Shown piece by piece: positions 1-5,424 of a DNA stretch of 6,241 nucleotides. The stretch covers positions 1 through 6,241 of the forward strand of contig JALOLW010000277.1 of assembly GCA_025455795.1 (NCBI GenBank). Reading direction: 5' to 3'. Made by a program: the position numbers and the translations under genes. How positions within the stretch are numbered: position 1 is the first letter of the stretch; each line of letters opens with the position of its first letter. The notes below the pieces were generated by a model. That model had not been told where the DNA came from. It worked only from the letters and a program-made list of their open reading frames with translations, and did not search any database. The stretch comes from Spirosomataceae bacterium. Its GTDB lineage: Bacteria; Bacteroidota; Bacteroidia; Cytophagales; Spirosomataceae.

Positions 1-446
1 TCGTACTCGTGCTGAATGATGCGAGCAGCCATCCCTTCGTAAGTTTCGGTGACTTCGTTCCAGTCCATATCGCGGTACCGAATCGTGATTTGTTCGGGGC
101 GATACACATCAGCTCTGATGCCCGGAATACTCAAACACCCCTCTTCAAACGCCCACTCGTCGCCGTCATCGTCTATGATTTGGGGGTTGATGAATACTTT
201 TTTGAATCCTTCCAAAGTAGGGTCTTTGTCTTCCTCTTCTTCGTCTTCGTTGAGCGGTGTACCATCCACCACAAAAATTCGGATGCTTTGCCCTACTTGT
301 GGGGCGGCCAGTCCTACCCCCGATGCTTCGTACATGGTGTCGTACAGATTGGCTACAAACTCTGCCACATTGATTTCATTTTTGCCAATAGGGCGGGCTA
401 CTTTTCTCAAAACGGGGTCTCCGTAAGCTACAATAGGGAGAATCAT
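1..446 (-). CDS. def: Peptide deformylase, 3' end cut by the window edge
   Basis: Removes the N-terminal formyl group from nascent proteins at the ribosome; a metal-dependent cytoplasmic hydrolase. 148 complete codons are visible out of the usual ~185-190. Motif 1 GVGLAAPQ lies at residues 43-50, motif 2 EGCLS at 102-106 with metal ligand Cys104, and the start of motif 3, QHEYD, at 145-149 with ligand His146 and catalytic Glu147. The second metal-binding His of HEYDH falls just beyond the edge. Residues 67-80 form an acidic Glu/Asp-rich insertion between motifs 1 and 2, as I recall for Bacteroidota deformylases. The ATG at 446 lies 4 bp after the ruvX stop, so the two are probably co-transcribed; there is no Shine-Dalgarno sequence, which is normal in this phylum. 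The family call is secure; only the C-terminus is missing. Confidence 0.96.
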   Translation of the reverse strand, partial: MILPIVAYGDPVLRKVARPIGKNEINVAEFVANLYDTMYEASGVGLAAPQVGQSIRIFVVDGTPLNEDEEEEDKDPTLEGFKKVFINPQIIDDDGDEWAFEEGCLSIPGIRADVYRPEQITIRYRDMDWNEVTETYEGMAARIIQHEY

Positions 447-450
447 TGGG

Positions 451-864
451 TTATTTTTTGGACGATAAAAACGATTGTAAAATAATAACTGCACTAATTT
501 TGTCCACGTTGGCTTTGTCGCGGCGGTCGCTTTTTTTCATGCCTCCCGCTATCATGGCCTGCATGGCCATATTACTCGTAAAACGCTCGTCGTGGTCATA
601 GACGGGGATTTCGGGAAACGTTTTCCTCAACTGCTTGATAAAACCCTTGACGTGTGGGGTATTGTTGGTGTCAGACCCATCGAGACGGTGAGGCATTCCC
701 ACTACAAAGGCTTCTATGGGTTCGTTTTGGGCGTATTTTTTCAAAAAATCAAGTAAATCGTGCGTGCGAACGGTGTCGAGAGCCGTGGCAATAATTTGCA
801 ACGGGTCGGTCACGGCAATGCCCGTGCGCTTCGTACCAAAATCTAATGAAACAATTCGTGCCAC
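451..864 (-). CDS. ruvX: RuvX/YqgF family putative Holliday junction resolvase
   Basis: A protein of 137 residues, the normal size for the RuvX/YqgF family: an RNase H-like fold assigned to Holliday-junction resolution and, in E. coli, to 16S rRNA 5'-end processing. The visible signatures are the first acidic motif LDFGTKRTG at 7-15 with Asp8, VVGMPHRLDGSDT at 54-66, the DER motif at 92-94, and VDKISAVIILQ at 120-130 with the last conserved acid Asp121. The start is GTG at 864: an in-frame TAA at 874-876 excludes any upstream start, and the next candidates would remove Asp8. It precedes def by 4 bp in a probable operon. A TAnnTTTG-type element lies just upstream. The family is certain; which activity dominates cannot be read from sequence. 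Confidence 0.94.
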   Translation of the reverse strand: MARIVSLDFGTKRTGIAVTDPLQIIATALDTVRTHDLLDFLKKYAQNEPIEAFVVGMPHRLDGSDTNNTPHVKGFIKQLRKTFPEIPVYDHDERFTSNMAMQAMIAGGMKKSDRRDKANVDKISAVIILQSFLSSKK

Positions 865-881
865 TGTGTCGTTTTATAGCG

Positions 882-889
882 CAAAGGTA
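882..889 (-). promoter_or_regulatory. Candidate -7 element of the ruvX-def promoter
   Basis: On the minus strand the octamer TACCTTTG matches the Bacteroidota -7 consensus TAnnTTTG exactly. It would place the transcript start near 875, giving a leader of about 10 nt before the GTG of ruvX. No clear -33 TTG is seen at the expected 19-23 bp spacing, so this is a one-box prediction. Confidence 0.4.
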
Positions 890-990
890 ATACAAAATGC
901 GTCAGTGGTAACTATGACATTTTGACAGAAATTTTAGTATTGCACGTTTTTTGAAACTAACGAGGAGTGCAAAGAAGGTTTGGCAAAGCA

Positions 991-1010
991 CTTGTTAAAT
1001 TTTGTTAAAT
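991..1010. repeat. Tandem 10-bp direct repeat upstream of the HtrA gene
   Basis: CTTGTTAAAT (991-1000) is followed directly by TTTGTTAAAT (1001-1010), identical at 9 of 10 positions with a period of 10 bp, about one helical turn. It overlaps the candidate -33 element of the protease promoter. It could be an operator half-site pair, or simply AT-rich sequence; no regulator is identified. Confidence 0.5.
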
Positions 1011-1022
1011 GTCCGAACTTTG
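992..1022 (+). promoter_or_regulatory. Candidate Bacteroidota-type promoter of the HtrA protease gene
   Basis: TTG at 992-994 is followed after 20 bp by GAACTTTG at 1015-1022, one mismatch from TAnnTTTG. The predicted start near 1029 gives a leader of about 65 nt. The -33 box lies inside the tandem decamer at 991-1010. The spacing is right, but with such short degenerate motifs this remains tentative. Confidence 0.35.
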
Positions 1023-1095
1023 AGCATCATTCGCCTCGACGGGGCGTTATGTTGGCAAAATCAAAATCATCAAATATCACAATCAATAGTAAGTC

Positions 1096-2613
1096 ATGAA
1101 CCAAAATTGGAAATCTTTAGCCTTGGTAGGCGTGCTGTCGAGTGTAGTCACGATTGGTGGCTTTAAGCTCTTGGGTGGGCTTGATAGCAGCCATGATGTC
1201 ATTTTCAACGAAGCCTCTGCGCCTACCCTCAATCGTTTCACGTCGGGTGGCGCGCCTTCGGGTGTACCAGGCGATTTTACCTACGCGGCAGAAGTCTCTA
1301 CGCCCGCCGTTGTACACATCAAAGCCGCCGCGATGCGTCAGCAGCAGCAGCGCGGCATGGACATTTTTGACCTTTTTGGCGAAGACTTCGGCTTTCGTCG
1401 TGGTGGCCCCCAAAAGCAAGAATCGTCGGGTTCGGGCGTAGTGGTGAGTACCGATGGCTACATCATCACCAACAATCACGTGGTAGAAGGGGCTGAAGAA
1501 CTCGAAGTGGTCATGTCCGACAAGCGCACTTTCAAAGCCAAAGTGATTGGTACTGACCCTTCTACCGACTTGGCGGTGATTCAGATTCCTGCCAAAGGCT
1601 TGGCGGCACTCACCTTCGGCAACTCCGACGCCGTGAAAGTAGGGGAGTGGGTAGTAGCCGTGGGCAATCCTTTCAACCTCGAATCTACCGTGACGGCGGG
1701 CATTGTTAGTGCCAAAGGACGCGGGTTGGGGATTATTTCTCAAAAACAACAACAGTACGGCGGTCGTGGCGCAGGTGGCGACTCTCCCTTGGAATCGTTT
1801 ATTCAGACCGATGCCGTCGTAAACCCTGGCAACTCAGGCGGGGCGTTGGTCAATCTCAAAGGCGAACTCATTGGTATCAACACGGCTATTGCCAGTCCTA
1901 CGGGCAGTTTTGCGGGTTATGCGTTTGCCGTACCGTCGAGTTTGGCTAAAAAAGTATCGAGCGATTTGATTAAGTTTGGCAACGTGCAGCGCGGCTACAT
2001 TGGCATTATTCCAGAAGAATTGGACAGCAAAAAAGCCGAAGAATACGACCTGAAAGTGTCAAAGGGAATCTACGTAAAAAGTTTTGGCGAAAGTACGAGT
2101 GCGGCCAAAGATGCGGGTGTCAAAATCGGCGATGTCATCACCAAAGTAGATGGAATTGAGATTGATTCAGACCCCAAATTCCGCGAGTTGGTAGCCCGCA
2201 AACGCCCAGGCGAAAACGTCGTATTGACTGTCAATCGTGACGGGGCTACCAAAGAAATCAGCGTATTGCTTCGCAACCGTGAGGGTGGCAAAGACATCCT
2301 CAAAACCGACGAAGCCGACGTCGCCCTCGGTTCACTTGGCGCGCAGTTTGGGGATTTGAACCAGCGCGAATTGCAGCGTTTGCAACGTGCAGGTGTCACC
2401 GGTGGCGTAAAAGTCAATGCCGTAGAGGCTGGTAAGCTCGCCCGCGTAGGTGTCGAAGAAGGCTTTGTGATTACGAAAGTGAACGGTACTGTCGTCAAGT
2501 CGGTCAAAGAATTGAAGGCGGCTTTGTCTTCTCAAAAAACGGGCCGCGTGCAAATGGAAGGACTGTATTTGGATTATCCCGAAGATATTTATTCGTTTGG
2601 ATTCAATTTGTAA
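1096..2613 (+). CDS. DegP/HtrA-family serine endoprotease with two PDZ domains
   Basis: Envelope protein quality-control protease/chaperone of 505 residues, the typical length for DegP/DegQ. Residues 8-25 form a hydrophobic N-terminal segment without an obvious cleavage site, probably a membrane anchor or export signal with the rest periplasmic. A short LA-loop-like Gln/Gly-rich segment (about 82-110) precedes the trypsin-like domain (about 112-290). The catalytic triad is complete: His128 in TNNHVV, Asp158 in STDLAV and Ser247 in GNSGGA. PDZ1 covers about 299-392 (starting RGYIGI) and a more divergent PDZ2 about 410-490. The ATG at 1096 is the only start that keeps the hydrophobic segment. 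It is transcribed alone, divergent from ruvX, and ends at a strong terminator. The sequence does not tell whether DegP or DegQ is the better name, so no symbol is given. Confidence 0.96.
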   Translation: MNQNWKSLALVGVLSSVVTIGGFKLLGGLDSSHDVIFNEASAPTLNRFTSGGAPSGVPGDFTYAAEVSTPAVVHIKAAAMRQQQQRGMDIFDLFGEDFGFRRGGPQKQESSGSGVVVSTDGYIITNNHVVEGAEELEVVMSDKRTFKAKVIGTDPSTDLAVIQIPAKGLAALTFGNSDAVKVGEWVVAVGNPFNLESTVTAGIVSAKGRGLGIISQKQQQYGGRGAGGDSPLESFIQTDAVVNPGNSGGALVNLKGELIGINTAIASPTGSFAGYAFAVPSSLAKKVSSDLIKFGNVQRGYIGIIPEELDSKKAEEYDLKVSKGIYVKSFGESTSAAKDAGVKIGDVITKVDGIEIDSDPKFRELVARKRPGENVVLTVNRDGATKEISVLLRNREGGKDILKTDEADVALGSLGAQFGDLNQRELQRLQRAGVTGGVKVNAVEAGKLARVGVEEGFVITKVNGTVVKSVKELKAALSSQKTGRVQMEGLYLDYPEDIYSFGFNL

Positions 2614-2616
2614 ATC

Positions 2617-2730
2617 CCGCTGGACGACCACTAACGTCGCTGAACTCGTGGCACGACTGATGTAAACACGCTGTTAGCGGCTACAAGTTTCAGTCGTGCC
2701 ACGAGTAAAAAAGAAGAAGCCGCTGGACGA
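2617..2730. repeat. 11-bp direct repeat CCGCTGGACGA, two copies
   Basis: CCGCTGGACGA occurs at 2617-2627, just after the protease stop codon, and again at 2720-2730 inside the terminator stem and loop. In addition CGCTGAAC at 2638-2645 is the reverse complement of GTTCAGCG at 2733-2740. The 5' part of this gap therefore resembles a degenerate second copy of the terminator hairpin, with the 17-bp inverted repeat lying between the copies. Confidence 0.55.
2644..2706. repeat. Perfect 17-bp inverted repeat with a 29-bp centre
   Basis: The left arm ACTCGTGGCACGACTGA (2644-2660) is the exact reverse complement of the right arm at 2690-2706. The 29-bp centre contains a small hairpin of its own (CGCT 2669-2672 with AGCG 2676-2679). 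It lies between convergent genes and immediately before the terminator. It has no T-run on the plus side, so it is not a simple terminator. It may be a REP- or MITE-like dispersed palindrome or part of a compound 3'-end structure; copies elsewhere in the genome cannot be checked here. Confidence 0.8.
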
Positions 2731-2754
2731 AAGTTCAGCGGCTTCTTCTTTTTA
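2707..2754. terminator. Bidirectional intrinsic terminator between the HtrA and DUF937-like genes
   Basis: Positions 2708-2725 pair perfectly with 2736-2753 (18 bp). A further three pairs including one G-U extend the stem to 21 bp, closed by a GAAA tetraloop at 2729-2732. The upper stem is GC-rich. The plus strand ends in TTTTT and the minus strand reads out into TTTTTT, so the element can terminate both the protease gene arriving from the left and the DUF937-like gene arriving from the right. Confidence 0.9.
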
Positions 2755-2768
2755 GAATCAGTAGTGTA

Positions 2769-3365
2769 TTAGCGATTGCCTCCGAAAAGCCCTCCGAGGA
2801 GGCTTCCGAGGCCACCACCACCTTGCTGTCCACCGCCACCACCGAGGAGGCTGCCGCTGATACGCATCACGTCGTTCATATCAAGTTTACCGTCGGCCAT
2901 AGCGTAGCCGATTTGGTTAAAGTCAAATCCACCTTGTTGCTGTGCTTGCTGTGCTTGACCACCGAGCAATGCACCCATGATACCGCCAAAATCCATGCTG
3001 TTGTCGTTTGGATTGCTGGTTTTTGAAATCATCGAACCAATAACCCCAGGCAAAACCTGCGCGATGATGTTGCCAGCAGCACTGTTTGACAGTCCAAACT
3101 TCTCCATCAAACCACCAATGGCGTTTTGGGCAATGCCCGACACGATGGGGTTGTTCATCAAGTTGCCGCCTTGTCCAGCCTGACCCGAAAGAAGGCCCAT
3201 CAAACCGCCAAGATTACCGCCCTGTGCTTCGTTTTGCAAGCCTCCCATCACCGACTGCAAAATACTTTGCATGGCGTCGTTGTTATTTTCGTTGGGAATG
3301 GCGGGATTCTTTACAATCGCCTCTTGTGATTGGTCTTGGATAAGACCCATAAGTTGTTCTAACAT
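2769..3365 (-). CDS. DUF937-like Gly/Gln-rich protein of unknown function
   Basis: A 198-residue protein resembling the DUF937 family seen widely in Bacteroidota. The N-terminal half has the pattern I associate with that family: MLEQLMGLI, then the AIVKNPAIPNE segment (16-26), a hydrophobic VLPGVIGSMISKT stretch (104-116) and NPNDNSMDFGGIMGALLGG (118-136). No signal peptide or clear membrane helix is visible. The tail is low-complexity: Gln-rich 138-145, then DFNQIGYAMADGKLDMNDV (148-166) with an acidic, EF-hand-half-like spacing, then Gly-rich repeats with GSLLGG and GSLLGGLFGG to the C-terminus. The ATG at 3365 starts the conserved N-terminus. It is divergent from the nuclease-inhibitor gene by 49 bp and convergent with the protease gene. 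Function is unknown; the family assignment is from memory of the pattern. Confidence 0.72.
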   Translation of the reverse strand: MLEQLMGLIQDQSQEAIVKNPAIPNENNNDAMQSILQSVMGGLQNEAQGGNLGGLMGLLSGQAGQGGNLMNNPIVSGIAQNAIGGLMEKFGLSNSAAGNIIAQVLPGVIGSMISKTSNPNDNSMDFGGIMGALLGGQAQQAQQQGGFDFNQIGYAMADGKLDMNDVMRISGSLLGGGGGQQGGGGLGSLLGGLFGGNR

Positions 3366-3389
3366 TTTCTTAAAAAGTGTTTAAGTTTG
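3354..3389 (+). promoter_or_regulatory. Candidate promoter of the NuiA-like gene
   Basis: TAAGTTTG at 3382-3389 matches the Bacteroidota -7 consensus TAnnTTTG exactly. TTG at 3354-3356 could be the -33 box, although a 25-bp gap is long. The predicted leader is about 19 nt before the ATG at 3415. Confidence 0.45.
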
Positions 3390-3392
3390 GGT

Positions 3393-3425
3393 CAAAATTA
3401 GAGATAAAATTGACATGGAAAACAA
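3393..3425 (-). promoter_or_regulatory. Candidate promoter of the DUF937-like gene
   Basis: On the minus strand TAATTTTG (3400 down to 3393) matches TAnnTTTG exactly. TTG at 3425-3423 lies 22 bp upstream as a possible -33 box. The predicted leader is about 21 nt. The two -7 boxes of this divergent pair are only 3 bp apart, so the two promoters overlap. Confidence 0.45.
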
Positions 3426-3870
3426 GCAAACCGAGAATCTTTCTTCTCCCAATTCGATTGAATCCAGCGTTAAGACGCAATCCGAGGAGGAAGTCACAAG
3501 TCTTTTAGAAAATTTATTGTACCCCAGCGAGTCTGACGAGCCTGTGGTCTGGTTTAGTTTTGAATCCAACCTGCCTTCACCCTTGACCGTCAGCGATTTG
3601 AAGTTTTATGAAGGCCACGCACCTGACCTGCGCGGGGAAGAAGTTTCGATAGATGATTTTTGGTCACCGCTCATCACCGTCGAAGATTGGTACGAGGAGT
3701 ACGAAAATGAGAAAGTCCAAAACGCCTTGAAAGTGAAGCAGCAAGTCGAAAATCTGCTCACCCATATCCAAGCCTTTCGGGTCGGGCAGATAGAAGTAGA
3801 TTTGTACTTAGTGGGACAACTTGCTGAAAATCAATGGGGAGGCTTAAAAACAAAAGTCATCGAAACCTGA
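3415..3870 (+). CDS. NuiA-family (nuclease A inhibitor-like) protein
   Basis: A 151-residue acidic protein with no signal peptide, so probably cytoplasmic. It matches the NuiA family, whose founder in Anabaena binds and blocks the non-specific DNA/RNA nuclease NucA. The first ~25 residues are a polar, probably disordered extension. The domain begins with LLENLLYPSESDEP (30-43), corresponding to the founder's LLFMSESEYP, followed by DFWSPLITVEDWYEEYEN (81-98), FRVGQIEVDLYLVG (121-134) and the family-typical end GLKTKVIET (143-151). From memory of the NucA-NuiA structure, the key contacts are Glu24, Trp76 and the C-terminal Thr135; the equivalents Glu39, Trp92 and Thr151 are all present. No nuclease gene lies in the window, so the target is unknown. 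The start is the only ATG near the promoter; internal starts would shorten only the tail. Confidence 0.85.
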   Translation: MENKQTENLSSPNSIESSVKTQSEEEVTSLLENLLYPSESDEPVVWFSFESNLPSPLTVSDLKFYEGHAPDLRGEEVSIDDFWSPLITVEDWYEEYENEKVQNALKVKQQVENLLTHIQAFRVGQIEVDLYLVGQLAENQWGGLKTKVIET

Positions 3871-3877
3871 GATAGGA

Positions 3878-3917
3878 TTGACAACTTTTACGGTGCGACG
3901 TTTCGTAAAGTTGTCAA
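3878..3917. terminator. Hairpin between the convergent NuiA-like and GH25 genes
   Basis: TTGACAACTTT (3878-3888) pairs with AAAGTTGTCAA (3907-3917); the pairing continues past a one-base bulge as ACG with CGT. It lies 8 bp after the NuiA-like stop and is well placed to stop transcripts from both sides. No T-run follows on either strand, so intrinsic termination is uncertain and it may mainly stabilise 3' ends. Confidence 0.5.
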
Positions 3918-3974
3918 GCCTCAAAAATTGGATTGCTCCCTTTTCCTACAACAGGAGAGGAGCTGGGGATGAGG

Positions 3975-4769
3975 TCACTTCACACACAATTCCTTCAGAT
4001 CGTCGGCATCGCCCAAAAAAACGTTGTAATCCACTTCCCCACGGATGCCCTCGGTTTTGCCGCTTTTGGAATGTTGCCAAAACAAAATCTTGGCGTCTGC
4101 ATCGTAGCGATTGAGGGCGATACCAGAGTAATCGGCCATCCACAGAGGGTAATCTTCGAGATTGTCTTTGATATAGCGGCGGTAAAAATCGGGATTGGTG
4201 TAAATAATGGGCTTGACGCCGTAGTGTCGCTCGACCATTTTGAGCCAAGTATGCACGTTTTCGATGACCTGTTCGCGCGTGAGCGAATTGGTCCCAACTT
4301 CAAAATCAAGCACGGGCGGCAAGTCGCCCTTTTGGAGTTTCACTATCTTTGTAAAGTTGTCAAACTGCGGTTCGGGGGCTCGCCACGGAATAAAAAAATG
4401 ATACGCCCCACGGTACAAGCCCACCGCGTCTGATTGCTGCCAATTGGCCTTGAAATCCTTGTCTATCAGCGATGTGCCTTCGGTGGCTTTGATAAACACA
4501 AACTGCAACCGCAAGTCGTCGAAGCGCATCTGACGCACCCGCTGCCACTGAATCTTCGCGTTGTGTTTGGACACGTCTATGCCGTGGATGTCGTAGCGCA
4601 TGGGCATCCGAATCCCCGTCTCAAATACGTGCCGCCACTCATTGACATTGACCCGATTGATGTACCAAACCCCAACCCCAATTGCGACGACAATCGCCCC
4701 GATGATGCCCCAACCCCAAGGTGGTAGCTGTTTTTTAGAAGATTTTGAAGAAGTGATTTTAGTTGCCAT
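3975..4769 (-). CDS. Membrane-anchored GH25 lysozyme (peptidoglycan muramidase)
   Basis: A 264-residue glycoside hydrolase family 25 enzyme, which cleaves the beta-1,4 bond between N-acetylmuramic acid and N-acetylglucosamine. A short Lys/Ser-rich N-terminus is followed by one membrane segment (18-37), so the catalytic domain (about 60-262) faces the periplasm as an inner-membrane anchored protein. The GH25 signatures appear in order: HGIDVSKHN (62-70), FIKATEG (92-98), YHFF (123-126), PVLDFE (152-157), WMADY (210-214), FWQHS (230-234) and VDYNVFLG (246-253). The expected acidic residues are all present: Asp65, Asp155, Glu157 (probable acid) and Asp213. The ATG at 4769 is preferred over an in-frame TTG at 4805, which would begin 3 bp after the glycosylase stop. 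It is last in a likely comF-glycosylase-GH25 operon, with a 39-bp gap. Its role could be wall remodelling or defence. Confidence 0.93.
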   Translation of the reverse strand: MATKITSSKSSKKQLPPWGWGIIGAIVVAIGVGVWYINRVNVNEWRHVFETGIRMPMRYDIHGIDVSKHNAKIQWQRVRQMRFDDLRLQFVFIKATEGTSLIDKDFKANWQQSDAVGLYRGAYHFFIPWRAPEPQFDNFTKIVKLQKGDLPPVLDFEVGTNSLTREQVIENVHTWLKMVERHYGVKPIIYTNPDFYRRYIKDNLEDYPLWMADYSGIALNRYDADAKILFWQHSKSGKTEGIRGEVDYNVFLGDADDLKELCVK

Positions 4770-4808
4770 TGTTGAAAAACTGCCCGCGCAATAACGAATA
4801 CCCAATAA

Positions 4809-5411
4809 CTAACTCTCTGGCTGCCAACGCCATAAATACCTGCACGCTTGGGTGCGGAAAGGCCGCCACGATTCGGCGATTTGGTGCAGTTTCTGGTAAA
4901 GCACTTTGCCCGTTTCGGTGACTTGATACGCCTTAATCATCTTTTGGCGAATCACCAAATCGTCCACTGGAAACACGTCGGGGCGGTTCATTACAAACAT
5001 CAGTAGCATCTCCACCGTCCACTTTCCTACGCCTTTGATGGGGGTAAGATAAGCCACGATTTCTTCGTCAGAAAGCGCGTCAAGTGTTTGATAATCAATG
5101 CCTTTTTCGAGTGTAAAACGCGCCACATTGCGGAGGTAATTGATTTTCTGAAACGACAACCCCGCACTTCGTAGTTCATCATCTGATTTTTCCAAGAGCA
5201 GTTGAGCAGCAGGGTACTCATTGGGAAACAACGCCCTCAAGCGCGCAAAAATCGAATCGGCGGCTTTGACGGAAATTTGTTGAGAAACAATGCTCTCCAA
5301 CAACGCCAAGTACACGTCTTGGTTCCAGTCGGTTTTCTTGAAAGTAGGTGTTGATTGGATGATTTTTGCCAAAATCGGGTCGTGTGCAGACAAATGTTCT
5401 TCGGGAGTCAT
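4809..5411 (-). CDS. DNA-3-methyladenine glycosylase, AlkA-type HhH-GPD protein
   Basis: A 200-residue base-excision repair enzyme that removes alkylated bases such as 3-methyladenine. It is shorter than E. coli AlkA because it lacks the N-terminal domain, as is usual for the compact bacterial version. It contains SIVSQQIS (40-47), the helix-hairpin-helix IKGVGKWT (125-132), and FPVDDLVIRQ (147-156) carrying the Asp pair 150/151 that provides the catalytic aspartate. WRPFRTQACRYLWRW (182-196) is the conserved C-terminal motif. The ATG at 5411 is chosen over an in-frame TTG at 5450 because the latter would overlap comF by 26 bp and adds nothing conserved. There is a 13-bp gap to the comF stop and no Shine-Dalgarno sequence; it is probably translated from the same transcript as comF and the lysozyme gene. 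Confidence 0.94.
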   Translation of the reverse strand: MTPEEHLSAHDPILAKIIQSTPTFKKTDWNQDVYLALLESIVSQQISVKAADSIFARLRALFPNEYPAAQLLLEKSDDELRSAGLSFQKINYLRNVARFTLEKGIDYQTLDALSDEEIVAYLTPIKGVGKWTVEMLLMFVMNRPDVFPVDDLVIRQKMIKAYQVTETGKVLYQKLHQIAESWRPFRTQACRYLWRWQPES

Positions 5412-5424
5412 GGATGTTTGAGGT

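Larger units (their letters stand above)
865..1095. other. Divergent intergenic region between ruvX and the HtrA protease
   Basis: These 231 bp hold no credible gene. They contain the ruvX -7 candidate (882-889, minus), an AT-rich stretch with a tandem 10-bp repeat (991-1010), a candidate promoter for the protease gene (992-1022) and a small hairpin (stem 1032-1037 with 1041-1046, one G-U pair, loop GAC) that would sit in the protease leader. No riboswitch or small RNA was recognised. Confidence 0.6.

Noticed and set aside
9..485. Plus-strand open frame of 158 codons across def
   Set aside because: It is antisense to the deformylase motifs GVGLAAPQ, EGCLS and QHEYD, which establish the minus frame as the real gene.
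1117..1752. Long open frame (211 codons) on the minus strand inside the protease gene
   Set aside because: It is antisense to a strongly conserved catalytic domain, has no recognisable protein features, and arises from codon bias of the sense frame.
3931..3965. Imperfect hairpin CTTTTCCT / AGGAGAGG downstream of the GH25 stop
   Set aside because: It has only 8 pairs with two G-U pairs and no T-run; too weak to call as a separate terminator.
3905..4363. 13-bp direct repeat GTAAAGTTGTCAA at 3905-3917 and 4351-4363
   Set aside because: The second copy encodes an ordinary part of the GH25 domain (Phe-Asp-Asn-Phe-Thr). One 13-bp match in about 6 kb is close to chance expectation.
4770..4805. Longer GH25 protein starting at TTG 4805
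   Set aside because: It adds 12 non-conserved residues from a rare start codon. The ATG at 4769 gives a normal N-terminus before the membrane segment.
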